Source of the DNA: CBDCHC01 sp965217075
GTDB lineage: Bacteria; Pseudomonadota; Gammaproteobacteria; PS1; Pseudothioglobaceae
DNA: 64,000 nt
Direction: 5' to 3'
Assembly: GCA_965217075.1 (NCBI GenBank)
Contig: CBDCHC010000005.1
Span: 1-64,000 of the forward strand
Made by a program: the position numbers and the translations under genes. Below the pieces are notes generated by a model. That model was not told where the DNA came from. It saw only the letters and a list, made by a program, of their open reading frames with translations, and made no database searches. Every line of letters begins with the position of its first letter. Positions within the stretch are counted from its first letter, which is position 1. Below are positions 1 through 8,452 of the stretch, in pieces.

Positions 1-906
1 TTATGGCAGACAGATCCATTTGACCCTGTTATAAAAAACAATATGTTGTATGGCAGAGGGGCCGCTGATATGAAGGGTTCTTTAGCAGCAATGATAGTTG
101 CTGTTGAAAATTTTATGAGCAATAATTATAATTATAATGGTAGTATTGCTTTTTTAATTACCAGCGATGAGGAAGGTGACGCTATAAATGGCAGCATTAA
201 AGTAGCTCAATACTTAAAAGATAAAGGGCAGTTAATTGATTATTGTCTAATTGGCGAACCTTCTTCTAGCAGTAAATTAGGTGATACTATTAAAAATGGT
301 AGAAGAGGATCTTTAAGTGCTACTTTAGAAATTATTGGCAAACAAGGTCATATTGCTTATCCAGATAAAGCTAAAAATCCTATTCATTTAGCATTGCCTT
401 TTTTGGCAGAATTAACAAGTACTACCTGGGATAACGGTAGTGAGTATTTTTCACCAACAAGTTTGCAAATAGCAAATATTAAAGCAGGAGTTGGTGTTAT
501 TAATGTTATTGCCGGTAGTTTGTCTTTAGATTTTAATTTTAGATATTCTACTACACATAACTGGCATAGCTTAAAGCAAAAGGTAGAAGAAATGTTAATT
601 AAATATAATTTAAATCATAAGATTAAATGGCATCATTCTGGCGCACCTTTTCTTACCAAGCATGGCAAGTTAATAGATGCTTGTGTTGATAGTTGTTTTG
701 AGGTTTGTAATATTAGCAGCAAGGTATCAACAGCGGGTGGTACTTCAGATGGTAGATTTATAGCACCAATCTTAAATTGTCAAGTGGTAGAATTAGGTCC
801 AATTAATGCTACTATTCATCAAGTAAATGAATGTGTTAATGTAGATGATTTAGAAAATCTTACTAAAATTTATTATAAAGTCATTACTAAAATACTAGAT
901 ACTTAA
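1..906 (+). CDS. dapE: succinyl-diaminopimelate desuccinylase, 5' end cut by window
   Basis: DapE is a cytoplasmic M20-family zinc amidohydrolase that releases succinate and LL-diaminopimelate in lysine and peptidoglycan synthesis. The frame is open from base 1, so the first internal ATG at 43 is not the start. About 301 residues are visible against roughly 375 in E. coli, so the first HxD metal motif lies outside the window. Seen: GRGAADMKG at visible residues 18-26 (bridging Asp), the DEEGD catalytic/metal Glu pair near 57-58, and the C-terminal ATIHQVNE metal His near 273. The 3' end overlaps the convergent purB by 12 bases. Identification is secure; only the N-terminus is missing. Confidence 0.95.
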   Translation, partial: LWQTDPFDPVIKNNMLYGRGAADMKGSLAAMIVAVENFMSNNYNYNGSIAFLITSDEEGDAINGSIKVAQYLKDKGQLIDYCLIGEPSSSSKLGDTIKNGRRGSLSATLEIIGKQGHIAYPDKAKNPIHLALPFLAELTSTTWDNGSEYFSPTSLQIANIKAGVGVINVIAGSLSLDFNFRYSTTHNWHSLKQKVEEMLIKYNLNHKIKWHHSGAPFLTKHGKLIDACVDSCFEVCNISSKVSTAGGTSDGRFIAPILNCQVVELGPINATIHQVNECVNVDDLENLTKIYYKVITKILDT

Positions 907-2253
907 CGCCATACTTGCAGCATAGCCAATATAATTTTCTGGGGTTAATTGTTTTAATTTATTTTTTGCTGTAAGAGGAATATCTAATTTATCAATAAAA
1001 CTTATTATTATTTGTTGATTAATTTTTTTACCTCTACTTAAATTTTTAAGTTTTTCATATGCATTATCAACGCCATAACGACGCATAACAGTTTGTATTG
1101 GCTCAGCAAGAACTTCCCATGCATTATCTAAATCTTGCTGTATTCGTTTATTATTTATTTCTAACTTATTAATGCCTTTTATAATCGATTGATATGCTAT
1201 AGATGAATGAGCAATACCAACGCCTAAATTACGTAATACAGTTGAATCTGATAAATCTCTTTGCAATCTTGAAATAGGTAACTTATCTGCTAAGTGATTA
1301 TTAATAGCAATACTTATACCAAGATTGCCTTCAGCATTTTCAAAATCTATAGGATTTACTTTATGTGGCATAGTAGAGGAGCCAACTTCATTTTTAATAA
1401 TTTTTTGTTTAAAATAACCAATAGATATATATGACCAGATATCACGACAAAAATCAATTGTTATTATATTAAAGCGATTTAGCGTTTGTAAGTACTCTGC
1501 TATATAATCATGTGGCTCTATTTGTGTACTATATTTAGTGTAATTTATACCCAGACTACTAATAAATTCTTGTGATAATTCTTGCCAGTTAATGTCTGGA
1601 TAAGCTGATAAATGAGCGTTAAAATTACCAACTGCACCATTAAACTTACCCATAATTTGTATAGTAGAAAATGCTGTTATTTGTTTATTTAACCTATCGG
1701 CAAAATTTGCCATTTCTTTGCCTAAAGTTGTAGGGCTAGCAGTTTGACCATGTGTTTTAGCTAGCATAGATGTATTAGCATAGTTTTTTGCTAACATAAT
1801 GATTTGCTGTTTAAGACTTTGCATTATTAAGATTATCTCATTTTTTCCAGCTACTAACATTTGTGCGTAGGATAAATTATTAATATCTTCTGAAGTGCAA
1901 GCAAAATGTATAAATTCACTAATTTTTAATAACTCTGCATTAGTATTTATCTTTTCTTTTAAAAAATACTCTACAGCCTTAACATCATGATTGGTAGTTT
2001 TTTCAATGTTTTTAATATTAATTGCATCCTTAATATTAAAATTATCTATAATATTATTAAGTATTTGCGTAGCATCATTACTAAGATTTACTTCTTTAAT
2101 TACAGTTGTATTATTTAAAAACAGCAACCATTTTATTTCAACTATAACACGATATTTAATTAGACCAAATTCACTAAATATTTGTCTTAAAGTACCTGTT
2201 TTATTATAATACCTACCATCAATAGGTGATATATTCATTAATTCTTTATGCAT
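895..2253 (-). CDS. purB: adenylosuccinate lyase
   Basis: PurB catalyses two beta-eliminations of purine synthesis: SAICAR to AICAR, and adenylosuccinate to AMP plus fumarate. At 452 residues it is close to the E. coli length of 456. The fumarase/aspartase-superfamily signature GSSTMPHKVNP lies at 291-301 with the catalytic serine loop, and KTHGQ near 166-170 carries the catalytic His. The N-terminal SPIDGRY and the TTNHDVKAVEYFLK block are also typical. It lies two bases downstream of gor on the same strand, so the two are probably co-transcribed, and it converges on dapE. No Shine-Dalgarno decides between Met1 and Met6. Nothing unusual. Confidence 0.98.
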   Translation of the reverse strand: MHKELMNISPIDGRYYNKTGTLRQIFSEFGLIKYRVIVEIKWLLFLNNTTVIKEVNLSNDATQILNNIIDNFNIKDAINIKNIEKTTNHDVKAVEYFLKEKINTNAELLKISEFIHFACTSEDINNLSYAQMLVAGKNEIILIMQSLKQQIIMLAKNYANTSMLAKTHGQTASPTTLGKEMANFADRLNKQITAFSTIQIMGKFNGAVGNFNAHLSAYPDINWQELSQEFISSLGINYTKYSTQIEPHDYIAEYLQTLNRFNIITIDFCRDIWSYISIGYFKQKIIKNEVGSSTMPHKVNPIDFENAEGNLGISIAINNHLADKLPISRLQRDLSDSTVLRNLGVGIAHSSIAYQSIIKGINKLEINNKRIQQDLDNAWEVLAEPIQTVMRRYGVDNAYEKLKNLSRGKKINQQIIISFIDKLDIPLTAKNKLKQLTPENYIGYAASMALSI

Positions 2254-2255
2254 AA

Positions 2256-3581
2256 TTATCTCATGGTAACTAATTCTTCGCTACTAGTTGGGTGAATAGC
2301 AACAGTATTATCAAAGTCATCTTTAGTAGCTCCCATATTAATAGCAACAGCAAAACCTTGCATCATTTCATCGGCGCCATGACCTATTATATGACAGCCT
2401 ATAATTTTTTGCTCATCACCGCTACATATTAGTTTAAGGGCGGTAGTGCTTTGATGTTTTAGTAGTGCATCACTCATTGGTGTAAAATCAGATACATATA
2501 CTACTATATCATTAAATTTTTCTCGCGCTTTTTCTTCTGTAAAACCAATAGTTGCTACTGGAGGATGAGAAAATAATACAGTAGGAATATTATGGTAGTC
2601 AAGATAACGGTTAGGCATATTGTTAAACAACCTATCGGCTAAATATCTACCAGCCTTAATTGCCACCGGCGTAAGCGGTACTTTGTTAGTAATATCCCCT
2701 ATAGCATAAATATTAGCTACATTAGTTGTTTGATATTTATCAACTATAATAAAACCATTGTTATCTAATTTTATATTAGCGTTATCTAGCTTTAAATTAT
2801 CAGTTAATGGTTTTCTGCCAATTGCCCAAATGATAGTATCAAAACCTGTGTAAGCAATTTTATCAGTGTGAATAGTTTTATTATCAGTAATTGATGTTAT
2901 ATGTATATTATTATGGATTATAATACCTTGTTGCTGGTAGCTATTTTCTAAAATATCTTTAATAGTTTTATCAAAATAATGCATAATTTCATTGCTACGT
3001 GCAAATATTTCTACTTTAACGCCAAGAGAGTTTAATACGCCAGCAAATTCTATTGCTATATATCCACTACCAATAATAGCTACTTTTTGTGGCAATTTAT
3101 CTAAAGTAAAAAACTCATCAGAATCTATACCAAAATCAGCGCCTTTAATACTATCTTTAAACGGGGTAGTGCCAGGAGCAAGTACAATATGTTTAGCGCT
3201 GTATTGTTTGCCGTTAACAAGTACAGTATTAGTATTAACTAACGAGCCATTGCCTTGTATATAGTGAACTCCTAATTTTTGCAAATGTTTATCATACCAA
3301 TTAGTAATATTTTTAATATAATTATCACGATTATTTTTAAGTGTTTGCCAAGAAAAATCATAAGTAGTATTATTAATACCAAAACCAGAAGAATTGTTTA
3401 TTGTGTTTAAAGTATTAGCAGCAAACCACATGATTTTTTTTGGTACACAACCAACATTGACGCAAGCACCACCTATTTTTTTATTTTCAATAACTAAACA
3501 TTTTTTACCATACTCCGCTGCTCTTTCAACTACAGATAAGCCTCCACTGCCAGCACCAATAGCAATTAAATCATATTTCAT
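2256..3581 (-). CDS. gor: glutathione-disulfide reductase
   Basis: Flavoprotein disulfide reductase that regenerates GSH from GSSG with NADPH. Its 441 residues compare with 450 in E. coli. In order: FAD motif GAGSGG at 9-14, redox disulfide GGACVNVGC (Cys40/Cys45), NAD(P)-binding GSGYIA at 171-176, and the C-terminal HPTSSEEL with the active-site His-Glu pair. The close VNVGCVPKK match separates it from lipoamide dehydrogenase and mercuric reductase. One oddity: of the two arginines that read the NADPH 2'-phosphate in enteric Gor, the first is present (Arg195, FAR) but the second position is His201 (IMHYFD instead of the LRxFD pattern). It precedes purB by two bases. Confidence 0.95.
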   Translation of the reverse strand: MKYDLIAIGAGSGGLSVVERAAEYGKKCLVIENKKIGGACVNVGCVPKKIMWFAANTLNTINNSSGFGINNTTYDFSWQTLKNNRDNYIKNITNWYDKHLQKLGVHYIQGNGSLVNTNTVLVNGKQYSAKHIVLAPGTTPFKDSIKGADFGIDSDEFFTLDKLPQKVAIIGSGYIAIEFAGVLNSLGVKVEIFARSNEIMHYFDKTIKDILENSYQQQGIIIHNNIHITSITDNKTIHTDKIAYTGFDTIIWAIGRKPLTDNLKLDNANIKLDNNGFIIVDKYQTTNVANIYAIGDITNKVPLTPVAIKAGRYLADRLFNNMPNRYLDYHNIPTVLFSHPPVATIGFTEEKAREKFNDIVVYVSDFTPMSDALLKHQSTTALKLICSGDEQKIIGCHIIGHGADEMMQGFAVAINMGATKDDFDNTVAIHPTSSEELVTMR

Positions 3582-3669
3582 AAGTGTTTTTTATAAAAAA
3601 TATCTATTTTACGGTAAAAATTATATTTCTTTTGTTTTAGTTGATTTATTAGTAATAATATATTATGCA

Positions 3670-4125
3670 TTAATTAACAGCAGACACAAATGCTTTAAGC
3701 ACGGGCATAATTTTATTTATAATATCTATTTCTTGTTTTTTATTAGTTACTTGAGTGGATAATTTTTTATCAGTTGTTAATAATTTTATTCTATATTTAT
3801 TATCAAAGTTAAATTTTATAAAATAAAAGCCCTTAGTTTTATTGCGAATAGAATGTATTGCAATAAAATCAGTTTCCCATGATAATTCTGCTACGTACCC
3901 ATCAGTTGTTTTTTTTAACAAAATTATAGTAGCACCAAAATGTACTAGTAATAAATTAATTTTACAATTAGCCGGTTCTTTAATTGCAAGATCATTATTT
4001 TTTACAGCGTTGGCAATTTTTTTTAATTCTTGCTCTTTTAGATGTATATATTTTGCATCTAAATAGTTATCGATATTACTATCTGGATAGTTGTTTTTTA
4101 AAAATTCTATTAATCTATCTAACAT
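3670..4125 (-). CDS. hypothetical protein, 151 aa
   Basis: I do not recognise this family. The frame is open and intact, begins with ATG and ends just after TTTVSAVN-like residues close to a run of T/A. The protein is Lys- and Ile-rich with no signal peptide and no membrane span, so a cytosolic location is likely. An N-terminal amphipathic segment (LIEFLKNNYPDSNIDNYLD) is followed by a beta-rich middle containing a single Trp (ELSWETDF). It is the only gene between gor and the divergent thiF, and it has its own spacer on both sides. Composition matches the neighbours, so no sign of recent transfer. Coding reality is supported by length and by absence of any better frame; function is unknown. 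Confidence 0.7.
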   Translation of the reverse strand: MLDRLIEFLKNNYPDSNIDNYLDAKYIHLKEQELKKIANAVKNNDLAIKEPANCKINLLLVHFGATIILLKKTTDGYVAELSWETDFIAIHSIRNKTKGFYFIKFNFDNKYRIKLLTTDKKLSTQVTNKKQEIDIINKIMPVLKAFVSAVN

Positions 4126-4216
4126 AATTACAATTTAAGACTAAAAAGAAATATTATCCACTAAAATAATTATAATTTATTATTAATATATTAATAGTCA
4201 TAATAAAAACATAACT

Positions 4217-4957
4217 ATGAATGATAAATACTTATTAAGATACTCTAAACAAATAATGCTACCACAAATAGATATTAGTGGTCAGAAAAAATTACAACAA
4301 ACAACAATGTTGTTAATAGGTATAGGAGGTTTGGGTGCAATTAGCAGTTATTATTTAGCTACTAGCGGAGTAGGTCATTTGATTTTAGTAGATTTTGATA
4401 AAATAGAATTATCAAATCTGCAAAGACAAATTATTTTTAGCACTGAAGATATAGGCAGCTACAAAGTAGATGTAGCTAAAAGAGAGCTATTAAAAATCAA
4501 CCCATATATAAAAATTACTACTATTAAAGATGTTAGTAATTTAGCAATATTAGTGCAAAATACAGATATAGTTTTAGATGGTACTGATAATTTTAATTCT
4601 CGTTTTATTATTAATAAATTGTGTGTTAATTATAAAAAGCCTTTAATTTCTGCAGCAGTTATCCGTTTTGCAGGTCAAGTTGCAACTTTTATGGGTTATA
4701 AAAAAAATCATTCTTGCTATCAATGTTTGTATGCTATAGAACATCATGTTGATGAAAACTGTAGTAATAACGGTATCCTTGCTCCAGTTGCTGGAGTTTT
4801 AGGCTCAATACAAGCAACCCAAGCGCTTAAAGTAGCGCTTAATATTGGCGAACAATTAGTGGATAAATTATTATTAGTTGATATGTTTTCATTAGATTTT
4901 CGAACTATTAAATTAAAAAAAGATAAAAAATGCCACATATGTAACGATAAAATTTAA
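4217..4957 (+). CDS. thiF: ThiF/MoeB/HesA-family sulfur-carrier adenylyltransferase
   Basis: E1-like enzyme that adenylates the C-terminal glycine of a small sulfur carrier (ThiS or MoaD) so that it can become a thiocarboxylate. Its 246 residues fit MoeB/ThiF (about 250). Seen: nucleotide-binding GIGGLG at 35-40, VDFD (Asp59), the ELSNLQRQ arginine-finger region (Arg70), Lys83, GTDNF (Asp121), and two Cys pairs for structural zinc (Cys167/170 and Cys239/242). ThiF is preferred over MoeB because a ThiS gene lies in this window (17154) and no molybdopterin gene does. That choice is inference, since sequence alone cannot separate the two. Divergent from the unknown gene upstream. Confidence 0.85.
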   Translation: MNDKYLLRYSKQIMLPQIDISGQKKLQQTTMLLIGIGGLGAISSYYLATSGVGHLILVDFDKIELSNLQRQIIFSTEDIGSYKVDVAKRELLKINPYIKITTIKDVSNLAILVQNTDIVLDGTDNFNSRFIINKLCVNYKKPLISAAVIRFAGQVATFMGYKKNHSCYQCLYAIEHHVDENCSNNGILAPVAGVLGSIQATQALKVALNIGEQLVDKLLLVDMFSLDFRTIKLKKDKKCHICNDKI

Positions 4958-5018
4958 TTACAATTTTATGCAAAATATCGTATTTTAGTAGTAAAATAAC
5001 AGATTTTAGTTTTATTTT

Positions 5019-5456
5019 ATGGATATTTTATTATTAAATGGTGTTAATTTAAATACTCTTGGGTTGCGTGAAAAAAAGTATTATGGTGATACAAAATTAA
5101 CAGATATTGTGCGCGATGTTGCTTTGATAGTTGAGTTGCATAATTTTAGTTTTGAGCACTTGCAAAGTAATTCAGAAGAAGATATGATTAATAAAATACA
5201 TACAGCTAACGCTAAATTTATTATTATAAATCCAGCAGCATGGACTCATTCATCAATAGCAATTAGAGATGCTTTATTGGCAGTTGAAGCTAAATTTATT
5301 GAATTACACATTTCTAATATTTTTCAACGTGAAGATTTTCGACACAAATCATATTTTAGCGATATAGCTATTGGCTCTATTATTGGTTTAGGAGTTATTG
5401 GTTATGAACTTGCTGCTAAATATGCAGTTAATTATTTACAAAATAATAAGGAATAG
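5019..5456 (+). CDS. aroQ: 3-dehydroquinate dehydratase, type II
   Basis: Third step of the shikimate pathway, a dodecameric cytosolic dehydratase. The 145 residues are typical of type II enzymes. Seen: substrate loop NLNTLGLRE followed by the catalytic Tyr22 in YYGD, the NPAAWTHSSIAIRDAL block at 71-86 (canonical NPGAYTH), ELHISN with catalytic His97, and REDFRHKSYFSD with the substrate-binding Arg. The usual GPNLN reads GVNLN here, a mild substitution beside the conserved Asn. It sits three bases before accB, the classical aroQ-accB-accC order of many gammaproteobacteria, which supports the call. Confidence 0.96.
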   Translation: MDILLLNGVNLNTLGLREKKYYGDTKLTDIVRDVALIVELHNFSFEHLQSNSEEDMINKIHTANAKFIIINPAAWTHSSIAIRDALLAVEAKFIELHISNIFQREDFRHKSYFSDIAIGSIIGLGVIGYELAAKYAVNYLQNNKE

Positions 5457-5459
5457 ATT

Positions 5460-5879
5460 ATGGATATTCGTAAAATTAAAAAATTAATAGAATTGATAGA
5501 GAAATCAAGTGTTACAGAAATTATAGTTAAAGACGATAAAGAAGAGTTGCATATTTCTAGAAATAATGCTAATGTAGTTACAGCTACTACACCAATTATT
5601 ACTAACAATATTCCTGCAGAAGAGATTAAAGATAAAATAAATATTGATACTGGTGTAGTTTCACCAATGGTAGGAACTTTTTATTCTAAACCCTCTCCAG
5701 ATGCTAAACCATTTATAAAAGTAGGGCAGAAAGTTAAAGCTGGTGATACCATTTGTATTATTGAGGCAATGAAAATTATGAATCAAATTAAATCTGACAA
5801 GTCTGGCATGATAATGCAAATCAAGGTAGCAGACGGCGACGCGGTAGAGTTTGGTCAACTATTAATTGTAATTGAGTAA
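5460..5879 (+). CDS. accB: acetyl-CoA carboxylase biotin carboxyl carrier protein
   Basis: BCCP carries biotin between AccC and the AccAD carboxyltransferase in the first step of fatty acid synthesis. It has 139 residues against 156 in E. coli; the difference lies in the linker, which here is Thr/Ile/Asn rather than Ala/Pro rich. The biotinyl domain spans about 62-139 with the biotin-acceptor Lys105 in EAMKIM. The N-terminal MDIRKIKKLIELIEKS helix is the AccC-interacting segment. Third gene of aroQ-accB-accC; one base separates its stop from the accC ATG. Confidence 0.97.
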   Translation: MDIRKIKKLIELIEKSSVTEIIVKDDKEELHISRNNANVVTATTPIITNNIPAEEIKDKINIDTGVVSPMVGTFYSKPSPDAKPFIKVGQKVKAGDTICIIEAMKIMNQIKSDKSGMIMQIKVADGDAVEFGQLLIVIE

Positions 5880-5880
5880 T

Positions 5881-7239
5881 ATGGCGATAATAGAGAAAAT
5901 TTTAATTGCTAATCGGGGTGAAATAGCTCTAAGAATATTACGCGCTTGTAAAGAATTAGATATTAAAACTGTTGCAGTTTATTCTACAGCAGATAAAGAT
6001 TTAAAACATGTGCGTTTGGCTGACGAGGCTGTTTGCATTGGAGGCGCTGCTTCAAAAGATAGTTATTTAAATATTCCAGCCATTATAAGTGCAGCAGAAG
6101 TAACTCACTCTAACGCTATTCATCCAGGATATGGTTTTCTTGCTGAAAATGCTAATTTTGCTAAACAGTGCGAACAAAGTGGATTTATTTTTATTGGCCC
6201 GCATCCACATAATATTAGTGTTATGGGCGATAAAGTTAAGGCTATAGTAGCAATGAAAAAATCTGGCGTACCTTGCGTGCCAGGCTCTAATGGTACTCTT
6301 GATAATAATAGTAAAACTAATTTATTATTAGCAGAAAAAATTGGTTACCCGGTAATTATTAAAGCGTCAGGCGGTGGCGGTGGTCGTGGTATGCGCGTAG
6401 TTAATAAGGCAAAAGATTTAATTAGTAGTATTGAGTTAACAAAAACTGAAGCACTTAATTTCTTTAGCAATGGTGATGTGTATATGGAGAAATTTTTAAC
6501 TACACCAAGGCATATTGAGATTCAAATATTAGCAGATGAATTTAGTAATGCTGTACATCTTGGTGAGCGTGATTGTTCTGTGCAACGCCGTCATCAAAAA
6601 GTAATAGAAGAAGCACCAGCACCAGGCATTAGCGTTGATATTCGTAATAAAATTGGCAAGGTTTGCGCTGATGCTTGTGTAAAAATTGGTTATCGTGGCG
6701 CTGGTACATTTGAGTTTTTATACGAAAAAGGCGAGTTTTATTTTATTGAAATGAATACGCGTGTACAAGTAGAGCACCCAGTTACAGAAATGATTACAGG
6801 TATTGATATTGTGCGTGAGCAAATTATGATTGCAGCTGGTAATAAACTATCAATCAAACAAAGCGATATTAATATTAAAGGACACGCTATAGAATGTCGT
6901 TTAAATGCTGAGGATCCGATTACATTTATACCATCGCCAGGTTTAATTACTCGTTATCATCCTGCTGGAGGGTTAGGTGTGCGAATAGAAAGCCATATTT
7001 ATAGTGGTTATAGTGTACCTCCACATTATGATTCCATGATAGCTAAACTTATTGTGTACAGTGATAATCGTAAAAATGCATTAAAAAAAATGCAAATTGC
7101 ACTCAATGAAATGTTAATAGAGGGCATTAAAACCAATATATCATTACAAAGTAAAATTATTATTGACAAAGGATTTCAACAAGGAAAAGTTAATATTCAT
7201 TATTTGGAAAAAATGCTTGGTGATAATCTAATTGAATAA
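5881..7239 (+). CDS. accC: acetyl-CoA carboxylase biotin carboxylase subunit
   Basis: ATP-grasp enzyme that carboxylates biotin on AccB with bicarbonate and ATP. The start is taken at the ATG at 5881 (452 residues) because the upstream TTG at 5872 lies inside accB and the family begins at this Met (KILIANRGEIA follows). Seen: N-terminal IANRGEIALRILRACKEL, HPGYGFLAEN at 81-90, the Gly-rich ATP lid KASGGGGGRGMR at 161-172, MNTRVQVEHPVTE with the metal/catalytic Glu and Arg, and SHIYSGYSVPPHYDSM in the C-terminal domain. Length and motifs match E. coli (449). argC follows after three bases, so argC may be part of this transcript. Confidence 0.98.
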   Translation: MAIIEKILIANRGEIALRILRACKELDIKTVAVYSTADKDLKHVRLADEAVCIGGAASKDSYLNIPAIISAAEVTHSNAIHPGYGFLAENANFAKQCEQSGFIFIGPHPHNISVMGDKVKAIVAMKKSGVPCVPGSNGTLDNNSKTNLLLAEKIGYPVIIKASGGGGGRGMRVVNKAKDLISSIELTKTEALNFFSNGDVYMEKFLTTPRHIEIQILADEFSNAVHLGERDCSVQRRHQKVIEEAPAPGISVDIRNKIGKVCADACVKIGYRGAGTFEFLYEKGEFYFIEMNTRVQVEHPVTEMITGIDIVREQIMIAAGNKLSIKQSDINIKGHAIECRLNAEDPITFIPSPGLITRYHPAGGLGVRIESHIYSGYSVPPHYDSMIAKLIVYSDNRKNALKKMQIALNEMLIEGIKTNISLQSKIIIDKGFQQGKVNIHYLEKMLGDNLIE

Positions 7240-7242
7240 AAT

Positions 7243-8274
7243 ATGCAAAAAATTAAAGTAGGTATTATTGGTGCAACTGGATATACTGGAGCTGAATTAG
7301 TTCGGTTATTATTACCACATGATAATGTAAGTATTATTGCTATGTGTTCAAGGGCAAATATAGGTAAAGATGTAACTAATGAGTTTTCAAATTTAATTGG
7401 TAGTGGAATAAATCTTAACTTTATCGCTCCAGATGATAAGTATTTATTTAATTGTGATGTGATATTTTTTGCCACACCACATGGTGTTGCTATGAATAAT
7501 GTTAATAAGTTTTTAGCAAAAGGAATAAAAGTAATTGATTTAGGAGCTGATTTTCGTATTAAAAATGATAAATTATGGAGTACTTGGTATAAAATTAAAC
7601 ATACTAATTTATCTTCACTGCAACAAGCAGTATATGGTTTGCCAGAAATTTATCAAGAAGTTATTAGAGATGCTAATTTAATAGCTAATCCAGGCTGTTA
7701 CCCAACAGCAGTTATTTTATCTTTATTGCCATTATTAAAAGCTAAGATAATTAATAATAAAACAATTATTGCTGATTGTAAATCTGGGGTTAGTGGTGCT
7801 GGTAGAGGTAAAAATATTGCCAATCTTTTATGTGAGGCTTCAGAAAATTTAAAACCTTATGGAGTAAATCATCATCGTCATCAACCAGAAATAGAGCAAG
7901 AGCTAACTAAGTTAGCTAATGAAAAAATAGAAATTATTTTTGTACCACACTTAATTCCAATGATTCGTGGCATGCTTGTTACTGTTTACGTTGATTTGAT
8001 TGATAATATTGATATTTCAGTATTATTTAATAATTTTTATAAAGATAATAACTTTATACATATATTACCAGATAATATTTATCCACAGACAAAAGCAGTT
8101 AGAACTACTAATAATTGTCAAATTGCTATAAAAAAAATTGGCACTAAATTAATTATTACTACAGTAATAGACAACTTAGTTAAAGGTGCTGTTGGTCAAG
8201 CTGTGCAAAATATGAATATTATGTTTAATTTAGCAGCAGATACAGGTTTAAAGCTTGTAGCAATTAATCCTTAG
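7243..8274 (+). CDS. argC: N-acetyl-gamma-glutamyl-phosphate reductase
   Basis: NADPH-dependent reduction of N-acetylglutamyl phosphate to the semialdehyde, third step of arginine synthesis. 343 residues (family 310-345). Seen: dinucleotide motif GIIGATGYTGAEL at 8-20, the ATPHGV block, active-site Cys152 in NPGCYPTA, SGVSGAGR, and VNHHRHQPEIEQEL with the catalytic His. Three bases after accC. Downstream lies a 178-base spacer (8275-8452) facing the convergent amidase gene; it is A+T-rich and I see no convincing terminator hairpin in it. argH is elsewhere in the window (37928), so arginine genes are dispersed. Confidence 0.97.
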   Translation: MQKIKVGIIGATGYTGAELVRLLLPHDNVSIIAMCSRANIGKDVTNEFSNLIGSGINLNFIAPDDKYLFNCDVIFFATPHGVAMNNVNKFLAKGIKVIDLGADFRIKNDKLWSTWYKIKHTNLSSLQQAVYGLPEIYQEVIRDANLIANPGCYPTAVILSLLPLLKAKIINNKTIIADCKSGVSGAGRGKNIANLLCEASENLKPYGVNHHRHQPEIEQELTKLANEKIEIIFVPHLIPMIRGMLVTVYVDLIDNIDISVLFNNFYKDNNFIHILPDNIYPQTKAVRTTNNCQIAIKKIGTKLIITTVIDNLVKGAVGQAVQNMNIMFNLAADTGLKLVAINP

Positions 8275-8452
8275 TTTTTCAATATAAAGACACAAAATAT
8301 ATTAATTTATATCGCTATTTTAATAAAATATTCAATTATAAATTTATAGTACAAAAACATTATTGTTTACAGTTTAGTTGCAATAGATATTTAACTTAAG
8401 TATTAATAGTTTTAACACTAGCAAACTATAATTTTTAACTATTAAAAATAAG

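Noticed and set aside
3394..3762. Plus-strand ORF of 122 codons overlapping gor and the unknown gene
   Set aside because: Antisense to two supported genes, no family features and no ribosome site.
5872..5880. TTG start for accC inside accB
   Set aside because: The ATG at 5881 is in frame, directly follows the accB stop, and matches the family start.
8275..8452. Possible terminator between argC and the amidase gene
   Set aside because: Only imperfect A/T-only inverted repeats were seen; no G-C stem with a U-tract.
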